A stretch of 64,000 bases of DNA. Origin: Conchocele bisecta (lineage: Eukaryota; Mollusca; Bivalvia; Lucinida; Thyasiridae). A program made the position numbers and the translations under genes. The notes under the pieces were generated by a model. It had not been told where the DNA came from. It worked only from the letters and a program-made list of their open reading frames with translations, and ran no database searches. The stretch lies in the NCBI GenBank assembly GCA_029237695.1, contig CM055275.1, positions 12,474,899-12,538,898 on the forward strand, given 5' to 3'. This document shows positions 41,136 to 53,242 of this stretch, piece by piece; position 1 is the stretch's first letter; the number at the start of each line of letters is the position of its first letter.

Positions 41136-41201
41136 GGCACCATACAGATAAATGTATACTTTTCATGGACATAGAGAATAGTAGGTCAGTGCCGTGAATG
41201 T

Positions 41202-41817
41202 CATAGTACGCCACTATTATGTGTTCTTGTCAGTCTATACATACAACATTGTATATAGCAATTATCTCACTCTATTAACGTATTAAGAAAATTATTACGC
41301 GCATGCGCACTTACATTCGGGCATTGACTGAAATTTTTGCCACATTTTGTGGTTCCCATTTCCAATTATATCAACAGCCTGTATTGGAAATAGGCCAGAT
41401 ATCGGGTAATTAACTGATTACAGGGACTTTAGCAAAGCTGCACCGTGACCAGCGTAGTCACTGATCAGGCTGACTGATCAGTGACTACCCTGTTCGCCAG
41501 TGTTGCAAGATGCGTCGTCACTGCAAACATGTGTACGCTAAAACATAGAACATTGAGGAGCTGTTTAGGATTCAGATAATCGGGACAAATAGTAATGCGT
41601 TCTCTTTTATTTACCAGAATGCCGCATATATTTTACTGATGCTTATCTAGTACATGTAATACCTTGAAATTTAATTCGCGTGTAAACACATTGTTCGGCT
41701 TATATATGTCATTATCCTGAACAACATTTGAAGTGTATGAATGCTTTACTATTTAAAGATGGGGTCCCGCGCACCAGAATGCATTGTAGGGGTTATTCAT
41801 TTTGGTTCAGCATTTAG
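41202..41817. other. Anonymous sequence with one family E hairpin
   Basis: Family E-like hairpin at about 41435-41505 (GCGTAGTCACTGATCAGGC / GACTGATCAGTGACTAC). Otherwise nothing recognised. Confidence 0.4.
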
Positions 41818-42252
41818 AGAAGTCCTAATTAGGATATACGAAGTCCTAATTAGGAGATACTAAGATACTAAGTACTAATTATGACACAGTATCTCCTGAT
41901 TAGTAGTTAGTGTCTCCTAATTAGGACTTACTACCTCCTAATTAGGACGCATAAACTCATAATTACGACTTCATATCTCATAATTAGGACGTAGTCTCTC
42001 CTAATTAGGAGTTATTATATCATAATTAGGACGTACTATCTGTGTCAATGCTATAACATGTTTTATCTTCTAATTAGGAGATACTGCGTCCTATTTAGGA
42101 GATACATGTATTAACTACTAATTAGGAGATAATACGTCCTAATTAGGATATAGTACGTCCTAATTAAGATATACTAACTCCTAATTAGAAGATACTAAGT
42201 TCTAATTAGGAAATAATTATATTTTAGTATTGGCACCAGGATGCTTTCATAC
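41818..42252. mobile_element. Family T element, array of TAATTA palindromes
   Basis: Long run of GTCCTAATTAGGA-type palindromes interrupted by variants (CATAATTAGG, CTGATTAG). The right end TTTTAGTATTGGCACCAGGA matches family T's terminus. The left terminus was not found. Confidence 0.65.
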
Positions 42253-42343
42253 ATTACTATATACAAATGTATATATTAATATATACTGGGTACACACATA
42301 TATTTTGTTACCGGGTACACATACATGTACATGTATTTTGCAT

Positions 42344-42750
42344 TATTACACTCTTGCAAATTATTTGCAAAGGTTTCGCTGTGAGAGAAAACCCGTACAC
42401 TGTAATCAACTCCTTACAAATAATACACCGTGAAGAGAACACCCGTAATTGCGCGCCTGTTTTCTTGTAAACCACGCGCTACCATGCTAAATGTTTAATT
42501 TGTATTACAGTCAAAATAAAGTTATTTGACAATTTGGAAAAGGTCTCGACTAATCTAGAATGTTAATGTGATTGAACACATTCCAAACATGCACTCAACT
42601 ATATCTGGCTCATAGAAACAGCTGCGTAATTTGGATTTCAAAAAGTTTACATGAACGTCTAAACGCGGGAAAACACGTCATTGTATAACTATTCATGCCT
42701 ACATTGATTATTAAAAATAGAATAAATATGCATATATAGGCCGTGGAAGT
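42344..42750. mobile_element. Family V element, cut by assembly gap
   Basis: ATTACACTCTTGCAAATTATT through CCGTGGAAGT, then Ns. Same orientation as 2093-2622; it contains a 50-bp stretch (TTACAGTCAAAATAAAG...) also in the 55270-55887 copy but missing at 2093. Confidence 0.7.
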
Positions 42751-43250
42751 NNNNNNNNNNNNNNNNNNNNNNNNNNNNNNNNNNNNNNNNNNNNNNNNNN
42801 NNNNNNNNNNNNNNNNNNNNNNNNNNNNNNNNNNNNNNNNNNNNNNNNNNNNNNNNNNNNNNNNNNNNNNNNNNNNNNNNNNNNNNNNNNNNNNNNNNNN
42901 NNNNNNNNNNNNNNNNNNNNNNNNNNNNNNNNNNNNNNNNNNNNNNNNNNNNNNNNNNNNNNNNNNNNNNNNNNNNNNNNNNNNNNNNNNNNNNNNNNNN
43001 NNNNNNNNNNNNNNNNNNNNNNNNNNNNNNNNNNNNNNNNNNNNNNNNNNNNNNNNNNNNNNNNNNNNNNNNNNNNNNNNNNNNNNNNNNNNNNNNNNNN
43101 NNNNNNNNNNNNNNNNNNNNNNNNNNNNNNNNNNNNNNNNNNNNNNNNNNNNNNNNNNNNNNNNNNNNNNNNNNNNNNNNNNNNNNNNNNNNNNNNNNNN
43201 NNNNNNNNNNNNNNNNNNNNNNNNNNNNNNNNNNNNNNNNNNNNNNNNNN
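42751..43250. other. Assembly gap (500 N)
   Basis: Exactly 500 N, a conventional unknown-length placeholder. The apparent open frames across it are artefacts. It lies at the left edge of duplication unit 2, so that boundary cannot be read. Confidence 0.98.
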
Positions 43251-43259
43251 ATTCATAAT

Positions 43260-43460
43260 TGAAACAGACATCCAACGTATTTATATACAGTACATTACAT
43301 TAACCCCACGTGACGTCACGCGACGATTTTGATTTGCTAAAATTTGTTTGATGTCATTAAAATAAATGGTGTTCAATCGTCGTTGTCAATAACGTCTCGC
43401 TATTGACCATAGGTGATGGGAACAACTGATCTGATAGTAATGTTTGATCATTGATTAATA
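43260..43460. repeat. Family K copy
   Basis: Counterpart of 20150-20335: TTAACCCCACGTGACGTCACG...GTTCAATCGTCGTTGTCAATA. Confidence 0.6.
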
Positions 43461-43463
43461 TAC

Positions 43464-43770
43464 TTTATCCCCGTCAACACAGAGCGTATGTGCCGTAAAA
43501 TACGGTGCCGTGAAACATTTGTGATATCCTGTCAATACGACCTAATCACTGCGTATGAATATGTGCAGTTTTCATAGTCGATTCTCCGATTTTAAGGATG
43601 CGGATGGGGTTATATTTTTTTGCATTTTAAAGCTATTTAGTAGGTTAGTGCCGTGAATGGGAAAATATCTGGAACGGCACGGAAACGGGGTGTGCTCGGC
43701 AGAGCCTCGCCCATCCCATTTCCTAAGCCTTGCCAGATATTGGTTCCCATTCACAGGACTAACCTACTAT
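43464..43770. mobile_element. Family A composite element
   Basis: TTTATCCCCGTCAACACAG flank, then palindrome from TAGTAGGTTAGTGCC (43636) to ACTAACCTACTAT. Counterpart of 20343-20680; the GTGTTGACGGGATA closing block is deleted here. Confidence 0.7.
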
Positions 43771-43778
43771 GGAAACAC

Positions 43779-44045
43779 ACATTCAACGTATTGTGTTTAT
43801 ATACAGTACATTACTTTAACCTCACGTGATATCGCGCAACGATTTTGATTAGTTAAAGTTTGTTTGAAGTCATTAAAATACATGATGTTCATCGTGGTGG
43901 TCACGCTGGTCACGCTATTGACCGGCAACGTCGCTATTCTATGCATTGCGACGAAATGATGTAAGCCAATAAGATTCTTAATTTCTTTATATTTTGGATA
44001 TAAGTTTACATTTTTGAAACTTTCAGAACATGCAATGTAAATAAT
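43779..44045. repeat. Family K copy, longer form
   Basis: Counterpart of 20690-20945, from TTTAACCTCACGTGATATCG to AACATGCAATGTAAATAATG. Confidence 0.6.
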
Positions 44046-44558
44046 GCGGTTTATTATTCTCGAATAAACCAATTTATTTTAGGGATTTGATTATTGAACC
44101 GGCCTGTAACTAACTCCTGTCGGAACTGGACTATAGCTCAATCGTCAATCAAGCGTTACATTCCCTCACTAGTATATAAGGGCTCGCAGCACGTGCATTC
44201 GTTCTTTTCAATGGATCAACTGGCCGAAGAACAACCAATTAGATAAGTATCTGTATCAAATGTCTTCACCTGGAAATGATTTAGTTTGTATCGTCAGTGC
44301 ATATTTATGCGAATTATGCGAAAATTTGTTATTATCTCTATGTGCACAGTAGTTGGTCAACGCCTGTAATTATTGCGTGTTTCCAATGCTTGAATATAAT
44401 ATGCTGTGTATTGGGTGACTAGCAGCGTGCTATTTGACCTAATTCGCACTCCATCCCACCCACTACGGACGTGGTAAAGCACTAAGAAAATACATTCTAC
44501 CAGCTTTTCGTTGTGCGAGTTTGAGCTTCGGACAAATTGTTTTCATCGGCAGTTCGTT
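44046..44558. other. Repeat-poor sequence with a TATA-like box
   Basis: TATATAAGGGC at 44173-44183 is followed at about 30 bases by TTCTTTTCAATGG, a layout like a core promoter. A short frame (MDQLAEEQPIR, stop) opens at 44211. No gene downstream is identified, so the promoter reading is weak. Confidence 0.25.
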
Positions 44559-44875
44559 GGCCCACCATTCGCCGTTGCCCACCACCCGCCGCCGGCCCAA
44601 CACCCACCATCTCCCACAGCCCGATGTTGCCCACAACTAGTCGTTGGCTCACCACACGCCATCGCCACCGCCCGCCGCCGGTCCAACACCCACCATCTCC
44701 CACAGCCCGATGTTGCCCACAACTAGCCGTTGGCTCACCACACGCCATCGCCACCGCTCGCCGCCGGCCCAACACCCACCATCTCCCACAGCCCGATGTT
44801 GCCCACAACTAGCCGCTGGCTCACCATCGCCACCGCCCGATGTTGCCCACAACCCGCTGTTGGTCCGCCATAGGC
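44559..44875. repeat. 86-bp GC-rich minisatellite
   Basis: About three and a half units containing CCCACAACTAGCCGTTGGC, ACACGCCATCGCCACCGC and CACCCACCATCTCCCACAGC; CCAC markers at 44631, 44717 and 44803 give an 86-bp period. Strongly GC-rich and strand-skewed (C-rich plus strand) against an AT-rich surround. Open frames of 70-100 codons on both strands arise from composition. Confidence 0.85.
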
Positions 44876-47280
44876 CCACACACCGCTCATCATTGGCTCG
44901 CCACCTTCTTGGCCATACACTTGATTAAGTCGTGACCACCACAGTGTTGCAAACATATGCCCGTATATTAAGCATTATTTGGGCAAATGTGCTCATTATA
45001 CTACGCCGCATAATTAAATGTTTTAGGACAGATAAGATGGACCGGCCTTAAATGACCTGAGCTGTTGATAGGCTGTTAAACCCCAACAGTTAAACCCCAA
45101 CATTTGTTGTGTTGTTTCTTTTTCACTGTATTAATGCTTCCACGAGCAAATCTGATTATTTAATGTTACCAGTCCGTGAGTTTGTTTTTGTAACGCCTGA
45201 AGTATAACGTACGGCGGAACATACTTGTGGTATTAAGACTAAATTTTCAGAAGGACCCTATACTACACTAATGCCGACTGGGACCCACAACCAGTGCTGT
45301 TGCACTTTTCATCCGTTTCCAAATTAACACATAGACGCTTATTGACGCGTCAATTATACGCAGTACACACCTCGCTCAAGACACGACGAAATTTTCTGTC
45401 ATACCGTCGCAGACTATATATGCTGCTCTTTTGGCCGGTTCCCATTACCTACAATGTATCCCACGTTTTGTATCGGGAAATTACGAGGGATGCATATATC
45501 TGCCAAACAATCGGGTTACCCCCACAAATTACCGGATCCGGTTAACCCATTTTGATTTTCTGAACAAAGATATACGCGTTTACATGGTCGCATGTTTTTG
45601 GTCTATTTAGAATTAACAACTCGGTATTAACCTCGCACGATCACGCATCACAAACACCGATGCTAGCTGTGGTTTATCAAATGCGATCAGCAGGTGTCTT
45701 GGAAATCGTAAACATAAACAAGTACAAATGTGTAACATTAGTTCTATGTGCCCCGTTCTTATGCAATACATGTGCGACTCTGCATTTCAAACTAGCTATT
45801 CAATTTAGCGGCAACACATCCACCCGCTTTCAATTTACCGCCATACTATCGAAACGCTTGCGGTGTTTAGTTCCTTTGGAAGGGAAATTCATGTCATCCA
45901 TGTAGAACTCATGGCTCGTATTCAGAAACAATGTAGACGGACAGGTGATGCCTTCGGTCCATATTTAGATCAACCATCCGTCGGGGTTGTCGGCTGTACT
46001 TCATTCTGCATAGACGCTTACTGCAGAAACTTTCTTCTGGTTGCCACACTTGTACTTATTTTTGCGCATCGTACTTCGAGACGCTAACGTATTAGTACAT
46101 GTGGTTTTCAGCTTCCGCACTTATATATAGCTACACATCTCCACACCCAGCTGACCGTACAAGCATGATTATGATATACCCTACACTTTCTTCACGCTAG
46201 CGTACACTATACATATGCATGTATATATAAGCAGCCTAGAATGCACCAATATTCTTATTACATAGTTACATGTATACGCTAAACCTTTCCATAAGTCATT
46301 AAGCTTAGCCGCTGGTGTACATGATACTGTAGTCAGACACACACCACAATGTGCACAATACATTCATAATTTAAATTAATGTCCAATCCTACAATTAATA
46401 GAAAGCCGGTTTCATATTCTTAGCAAAAATCTAATGATCATTACTAAACTATTGCAAACAGCAATATGTTCAGTTTGTCATAATAATGTACAGACGTTTC
46501 GGCATGTTGTATACACCATGGGTGTTTAATACAATGTATACGGTATTTAGCATGTATTTACATATACTTTACTCTGACTTGTTTGAGAAATGTGACTGTA
46601 TTTGACTTGTTTGAGAAATGTGACTGTATATTCGCTAGTTCCGTTAGCTACTGGACGGCTGTGCTTGCCGGAACATAATAAATCAACACGGATTCACTGG
46701 CAGGGTGTGAGAGGCCTAACCTGGGACTGTCTTGTTACGTTTCGTACAGGCGGAACCCCAGCGTCGCTCATAACCCAACATACTAGTGATCGTCCGTGGC
46801 CGAACTTATGTAGGCAATGCGCACATCACTATCGTATTATCATGATTATACCGGCATCAGATTTAGCTGCCTATGTGGCTAGACGTGTTACCTCGTCTTC
46901 ACTGGGGCTTTCGTATTACACCCTCGTGCGGGACTCGCGTGTCAAACAAAAACCTTGATATTGACACTCTGTATCGTGCTAATGGTAATCACCTCTCTAA
47001 TATTTGTAATGATAATTTCATGCATAGACTTAACGCAGTAAACGAGACCTGATGTTACTATGTCAGAGCAGCGATGCATGCAACCACACTCGTCCCATAA
47101 GCAGATAAGATAGCCGAAATATCTGAAAGAATACAGATACTCATTCAGCATAACTCATAATTGGCGGAAATTTGTTTCAGCTCGACACATTTTGTGGCGG
47201 AATGCTGCGGGTGGTGCATATCGCACTATTCGAAATATGAGTGTATTTCATGTATGCATATATGTCAAAGCTGCCAAGCT
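44876..47280. other. Repeat-poor island specific to unit 2
   Basis: About 2.4 kb with no copies of the window's repeat families. Plus-strand open frames at 45294-45545, 45660-45905 and 46602-46958 (118 codons) show no motifs I recognise. A 27-bp sequence TGACTTGTTTGAGAAATGTG... is tandemly doubled at 46577-46628. The GC content is higher than in the flanks. Confidence 0.4.
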
Positions 47281-47340
47281 GGATTTACATTTATTGAGCA
47301 TAGGCTGCATATGCAGCCTATGCTCAATAAATGTAAATCC
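47281..47340. repeat. Family F palindromic core only
   Basis: GGATTTACATTTATTGAGCA and its complement around CTGCATATGCAG: a perfect 60-bp palindrome without the element's outer ends. Confidence 0.75.
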
Positions 47341-47624
47341 AATAATTTGGTGTTTCCTGGATATTTACGGAAACGCATAGGTACAGCAGAAACAATTGGC
47401 AAATACCCGGATATTTACGGTAAAGGTATTCCGGCGGATACCAATTGGCTAAATATGTCCCTAGTTCTCGTACCCAGTGGGTACAAATAAACAAGTATAT
47501 CCGGTTTCTCGTATCACAGCGGATATACTGCCTCCCGCAGCATGTCAGCCATTTATGAGTCGTCTGTTCTGTTAATAAATAAAGTCGTTGCCATTACTTC
47601 CAAACTGTATTCCTATTGTTATTG

Positions 47625-47763
47625 ATACTCCGGACTCATCGCAAACGTTAAACAGACCAACTGTGTTTCATACTACAGTAAACGCAACAGCCGGACACCT
47701 TGCACACGTTAAACAGACCAACTGTTTTCGTACTACAGTAAACACAACAGCCCCTGGTTTTAT
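47625..47763. repeat. Family D array, two units
   Basis: Matches the last two units of 20946-21780 (GGACTCATCGCAAACGTTAAA, GGACACCTTGCACACGTTAAA), ending CAGCCCCTGGTTTTATTC. Confidence 0.75.
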
Positions 47764-47879
47764 TCTTTAAATGTATCGGTGAGAAATTTAGATACTGCAA
47801 TATAACAGAATGGAACATATGCTATAGAGTATAGCTACACACATTTAAATTGTGCGGCTGTGATTGGATAAATGGGACT

Positions 47880-48060
47880 TAAGGGTTTTGAGCTCACTGT
47901 AACTCCTGATCAAATAGCACACTCCTGTAGCCTGATCAGCATAATTAATGTTTTATTGATTATAATTCGAACAGTACATATCCTGATCAGACGGTGTCGA
48001 TGTAAACGCTGATCTGGACCTACACTGACCGCAAAACCCATAAGCCCAATTTCTTCCAAC
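47880..48060. repeat. Family E palindromic repeat
   Basis: ATATCCTGATCAGACGGTG / AACGCTGATCTGGACC between GGGTTTTGAGC and GCAAAACCC. Counterpart of 21880-22025. Confidence 0.55.
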
Positions 48061-48227
48061 AGTTCTTAATATTGTATGTTAGTGCATAACATGGGTTTCC
48101 ACAGTTGAAGAACACAGTGTAATAAAACTCATACTATACTAGTGTAATAAATATGCAAATGAGCCCGCCACGGAAAACAGCTTCAATAAATGCTGCTGAG
48201 CTTATGCTACAATCTAACAAATGTGTT

Positions 48228-48345
48228 GATTTAATATGATATTTGTTAAACTCGTTGACTGATTTCATAAGAAACTCGGCATAGCCTCGTTTCTTATGAA
48301 ATCAGTAAACTTGTTTGATAAATATCATATTAAATCATCACTCAT
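48228..48345. repeat. Family G palindrome
   Basis: TTAAACTCGTTGACTGATTTC / GAAATCAGTAAACTTG around CGGCATAGCC. Counterpart of 22506-22610. Confidence 0.65.
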
Positions 48346-48846
48346 GTAAGATCCTCTATTGATTACACTGAGCTGTTGACTACTACTCTAAGAAACTTAG
48401 CAAAAACTCGTTTTGTATAGAGTCCGTCAACTCATTAAATACATATTACATTACGTAGCACTACACCAGTAGTAATTTATGTAATATCTTCAATGTAATA
48501 CATTGTATACGAGATTGTTGATTTCATGAGAAACTCGACACAGTCTCACTTCTTATAAAGTCAGTAAGAACGTTTAATACATATCATATTAACTAGCAAA
48601 CATGTCAGATCTGTCATTATCAAACTAGTTGACTGAGCCCATGGGAAACTCTGCATAGTATTGTTTCGTGCACAGAAAACTCGGTTAATAACCACAATAT
48701 TGAATCATCACTCCTGGAAGATCTTCTATTTATCACATGAAAACATTGTTATTCCATGCTTTAACCCATTTCAGAAATGTGATATGACACACGTGTAATA
48801 ACACATGGAGCGCATTTTACCCATGTAAGATCATCACTGTACTGAC
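48346..48846. other. Duplicated anonymous sequence
   Basis: Close paralogue of 22611-23121. No exon recognised. Confidence 0.45.
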
Positions 48847-48912
48847 CTGCCGTACGTGCTGCATTATCAGTGTCTTTTATTGAATTGCCATCGGACTTAT
48901 TGAACTTGTGAC
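48847..48912 (-). pseudogene. Paralogue of the doubtful exon 23122-23180
   Basis: Splice-like ends kept (GATTTCAG / GTCAGTAC), 66 bases. The 7-base insertion changes the incoming phase, and two replacement changes (E to K, H to R) are present. Probably non-functional, if the unit-1 copy is an exon at all. Confidence 0.3.
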
Positions 48913-49206
48913 CTGAAATCATACAAAAATATAACGTGACTGAACATAATGGTCATATGTCTAAATATCAATCAGTCAGGCCTGACCGCGGTATGAATAG
49001 GTACATTATTTTGCGATTTAGATGCGTGTAATCTAACCCTGGTCTAATTATGTACCGCCTCCGCGGTCACCGAAACCGGCGTTCGGACCGCTGGGGACCG
49101 TTTCTATACTAAGTCCAATAGTCGTTAAACAGAGACTCAACAATACAAATTTAGCCATACTAAGTGACAAAAAGTACAGATTCAGCCGTAATACAAGTAC
49201 CATGAG

Positions 49207-49622
49207 TACCCGCTCTACAGATATAATCATTTAGAAATATTTATACTGATAGTGACACGCGGTGGTATCAAGCTTTTTTTCATATGCAAATGAGGCATGA
49301 TATTGTTTATGTATTTATACTAATTAAATGCGTCACCTCAAACATATTATAGATTATAAAGTATGATCATTGCACATGAAACAATAAATACAGAGAATAA
49401 CTAGTTATGTCCGATAACAGTAAAGAAACACGGTTATCTCCCACGCTATCAGTTTGGAAATTTACGTCCGTTGTAAACTGTATAATAATGCAAAACAATA
49501 AGGTAATTGTGAATTAATGTTTACCTTGCCAGCAAATGTCATATCTACAGAATATATAACACTATCTGATTTAATTCCTATAAAGAACATTGTGTGCCTA
49601 CTGAGTGAGCGTGTGCATTTAA
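49207..49622. mobile_element. Family C element, left end missing
   Basis: CCCGCTCTACAGATATAATC to ...CTACTGAGTGAGCGTGTGC. Contains CATATGCAAATGAGGCATG. Counterpart of 24990-25420. Confidence 0.7.
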
Positions 49623-49651
49623 GTACACAATCACATGGCGTGTCTCATATA

Positions 49652-50036
49652 CAAGGTGTATGATCACGTGGTACTAACAGCAACGACAAGTACGTATTGT
49701 TGTATAGTGTCCTTATTACGTAACGGTATTGATGAAATACGGCGCATCAAACGCGTCTTGTTAAGCTGCATTTGGTGGTCTCTGTACGTTGGCCCGAACT
49801 TAATATGTCGTTTTGCGAAGAATCGATTTCCGTGTCTACCGACACGGAAATCGATTCTTCGCAAATACGACATACGTCTGTGCCGAACTCCCTGGACCAC
49901 CAAATGCAGCTCACGAAGACGCGTTTGCTGCGCCATATTTCATAAAATCCGTTTCATATTAAGGAAAATATCAAATAATACTTACTTTGGAGTGGGCGAC
50001 ATTGTTGTTGTTGTAAACACGTGGTCATGCACCTTG
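49652..50036. mobile_element. Family H MITE, 385 bp
   Basis: CAAGGTGTATGATCACGTGG to CACGTGGTCATGCACCTTG, flanked by ATATA on both sides (49647-49651, 50037-50041). This gives a second independent 5-bp duplication for family H. Confidence 0.85.
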
Positions 50037-50074
50037 ATATAGAGGATGTTTCATGTACATGGGCGATCATTTAA

Positions 50075-50172
50075 TACGGTATTTATTAAACTCGTTGACT
50101 TATTTCACAGGAAACTAATATGATGTTTATTAAACGAGTTTCTTATGAAATAAGTGAACATATCATATTAAA
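50075..50172. repeat. Family G palindrome
   Basis: Counterpart of 26100-26207, directly after family H in both units. Confidence 0.6.
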
Positions 50173-50256
50173 CCTACACGCACGTTCGATTATAATATAT
50201 AATTGTAAAGCACATTATCATACATTGAAGGAGTATTGATCCACTCACATGCTTTA

Positions 50257-50726
50257 CAGTAGCTTTTCAGGCAGGTAACTATACTACTAACCAATACTAT
50301 ACGTATACTATACTACCAATACGATATATTTTCAATACGATATGCATACAATATAAACGTACGGTATGTTTGTACCGTACATACCAACCAATACGTATAA
50401 ATATACCATTCAAATGGTACGTTTATACGATTTTGATACATGTGTATAAATTCTGGTACGTTTGTATCGTACAAACATACCAGATTATGGTATATTCATA
50501 CCATATCCGTACGGATATATCGTATATACGAACGGATATCGTATGTTTGTATAATATTCGTATAGTACGTTTGTACTATACGATGATACGGTACAAACAT
50601 AAACATACCAATATTATATGATCATACGATATGCTCATTAAATATACCAATACTATACGATTACGATATGTATACGATATTAGTATATACAAATAGGTAA
50701 GGTGCAGAAAAGCGCTACAGTTACTG
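50257..50726. mobile_element. Family S element
   Basis: Left end CAGTAGCTTTTCAGGCAGG, right end GTGCAGAAAAGCGCTACAGT, TA on both sides. The interior is made of overlapping GTATAC, TACGTA, GTAC and ATACGATAT palindromes. Reverse-oriented relative of 57494-57961. Not present at the same place in unit 1 (about 26275). Confidence 0.75.
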
Positions 50727-50770
50727 TAATGTGAAGTTCAGAAGACATTTTGTGAAGATTCTGAGAACCT

Positions 50771-51015
50771 GGGGGCCGTTTCACTAAACTTCGTACGACT
50801 AAAAATGTTCGTAGGAGCAAAATTGTGATAGTCTGTAAATTTACATTAACAATGATTGTGTTCTTGTAAACAATATTGAGTACAACTGTTGTAGTATTAT
50901 GATTCAAAACACTGTTGAACGGAGCCCCACAGTGGACATGGATTTGTTTTATTAATTCGTTCCCACGAAATAACAATTCGTTCCCACGATATAACAATTC
51001 GTTCCCACGAATTAA
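50771..51015. repeat. Family F left end and three family Y units
   Basis: 50771-50880: GGGGGCCGTTTCACTAAAC to ATTGTGTTCTTGTAAACAAT, right half missing. 50958-51015: three 21-bp ATTCGTTCCCACGA units, against about eight in unit 1. Confidence 0.65.
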
Positions 51016-51108
51016 GAATAATTAACCATATTGACCATAACCCTAACAATTAACCTCGTAGAATCACAATAACGTATTTGTCATACCGCAGATTATTTAT
51101 AATTCTCC

Positions 51109-51390
51109 AGTAGCCTATTTCACCAAGATTGCAAAGTATACTTATCTACCAAAGTATACTTATCTACCAAAGTATACTTGAGGGAGAAATTTTCAATTTT
51201 AGGATAAATTTATTAATTTTTATTATACTGAATTTATTACATTATCACAGCCATTTTGGCTGTGATAATGTAATACATTCAGTATAATAATTCTGCATAC
51301 TTTTATTCATCAAATATATGTAGTTATTACTCCCTCAAAGTATACTTTGCTAGATGAGAATACTTTGCAATGTTGGTGAAATATGCTACT
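51109..51390. mobile_element. Family B MITE
   Basis: AGTAGCCTATTTCACC to GGTGAAATATGCTACT; hairpin CACAGCCATTTTGGCTGTG. A TATCTACCAAAGTATACT unit near the left end is tandemly doubled. Counterpart of 26671-26976, though family T sequence is not seen around it. Confidence 0.8.
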
Positions 51391-51828
51391 GAACGCCAAA
51401 CTATTGGATTTCAGAATCAATTTCCAAAATTTTTTGTTTTTCGGCTCCACCTCCAAGTTCTCCACCTCATTTTTCCCCATTTTAAATTTCCATAGAGATC
51501 TCATTTTTCGCAATAAAATCAATATTGGACCAAATTTCACGAAATAATAAAAAGTAGGCTCATTCTTGAATTTGCTATAATTTAATATTATCGAAACAAA
51601 TATTGTTTTTGCATTGTTTATATGGCCGTAACATTTGGGCAGGTTTCGTGAAACAGACAGTTGTGGGTGTTCTTACTGCGACCGTCGATCTAATGATGGG
51701 ATTAGCGGTCGTGGTAAGAAAACTAATTCTCCGTCATATTGGGTCACGTAACCATAGTTCACAATTACGAAATATTTACTAGTTTTAAGTAAATGAGTTT
51801 AAATATTTGTCTGAGAATGTTCTACACA
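51391..51828. other. Partly duplicated anonymous sequence
   Basis: 51500-51630 matches 27950-28075 (GCAATAAAATCAATATTGGACC...). Nothing coding recognised. Confidence 0.4.
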
Positions 51829-52254
51829 ATTTATCCCGTCAACACAGTGCGTATGTGCCGTGAAACACGGTGCCGTGAAACATTTTTGATATCCAGTCAA
51901 TACTATTTTTGCATTTTGCAGCCATTTGTAGGTGTTGACGGGATAAATAGAATAGTAGGTTAGTGCCGTGAATGGGAAAGAATATCTGGCGCGGCACGGA
52001 AACGGGATGTGCTCGGCAGAGCCTCGCCCATCCCGTTTCCTGAGCCTTGCCAGATATTTGTTCCCATTTACGGTACTAACCTACTATTCTCTATCTATTT
52101 TCCTTATTTCTGAACCAAAGTGTATGTTATGACCACTCATTTGAAACGTCTCGGCGAGACGGTTCAAATGAGCGGTCACAACATATACTTCTGATGAGAA
52201 ATAAAGAAATTATTGAGCCTTGCCGGATATTTTTTCCCATTCACGGCACTAACC
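51829..52254. mobile_element. Family A composite, long form
   Basis: TTTATCCCGTCAACAC flank, palindrome from 51952, GACCACTCATTTGAA hairpin (52105-52190), trailing arm cut at ACTAACCTA by family C. Confidence 0.75.
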
Positions 52255-52686
52255 TAAAGGTACATGCCCACTCCGTAGGCACAAACTGTTATTTATATCA
52301 AATACATCATCTGATACATTTTATGGCAACATATTAAACAGTCATTCACACAATTACCCCACGTACTTATTGGCATTGTTACACATTTTATTATTACACG
52401 TAAATTTCAACACTGATATCGGGCGATGACCGTGTTTACTATTTATTATCTGTATTTATTTTTTGATGTACAATGATCATACTTTGTAATCTGTCTAAAA
52501 TATTCTTTTTTCAGATGATGCATTTAATTAGTATAAATAGTTAAATACTACCATGCCTCATTTGCATATGAAAATAGTCCGATACCACCACGCGTCACTA
52601 CCAGTAAAATAAATATAACTAAAGGATTATATCTGTATAGTAGGCACTCGTAAGTTTTAGAACTGGTGGAATAGTGACACAAAGTA
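52254..52686. mobile_element. Family C element, right end missing
   Basis: TAAAGGTACATGCCCACTCC to GGTGGAATAGTGACACAA. The left TTAA is now CTAA, joined directly to family A by a deletion relative to unit 1. Confidence 0.7.
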
Positions 52687-52879
52687 CAAACATTAATACA
52701 TTAAATCCGGTTCAATATCCAGACACCCATTGCGATCGACTCCAGTACATGTATATCGTGCACATGCTTTATCTCAGCAATATATTAGCACTCGGTTTAC
52801 TTAAAGGTTTATTAACGACTGTCTACCCCGGATAGACACCTTATATAACAAAACAACGCGAAACGCTAGCTACCCAATC

Positions 52880-52903
52880 ATGAGGATAGAGGATAACAGC
52901 AAG
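52880..52903 (+). CDS. Possible start-codon exon, plus strand, unit 2
   Basis: ATG plus seven codons (MRIEDNSK) and donor GTAAGAATAAC; paralogue of 29203-29226, with one replacement and one silent change. The matching terminal piece in this unit (58376-58427) is truncated, so this copy may be non-functional. Confidence 0.3.
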
Positions 52904-53242
52904 GTAAGAATAACAGAATGCGAGTACACCAGTTTAGGACCAGCGTGAAGCTCACACTTGATGATGGTGTACGTTTTAAACCGGCACCAGTTTGATCGCT
53001 AGCGGTATTTGTGATCTTGTATGTGACCTAGTAGGGATCAGAGTAGCCCCAGATCACTCCGCACAGTCTGGTTTTGGTGCTAAGCTGGGCATACTGGTTT
53101 AACAAACTAGATTACATACAAATAAAGTGATCATGCCGTGCACGCATTACCGATCTATTTTTCAATTGTTACAGATATACAGTAATTATATTAACTAACT
53201 AACATCTTGACACACAACGTATGAGGGGTGATCACTAAATTA

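Noticed and set aside
42610..43275. Long open frames across the N run
   Set aside because: They consist of undetermined bases in an assembly gap.
44104..44480. LTR-like reading: TGTAAC start, TATATAAG box, then a possible primer-binding site
   Set aside because: No matching second LTR, no convincing primer-binding site and no gag/pol frames downstream.
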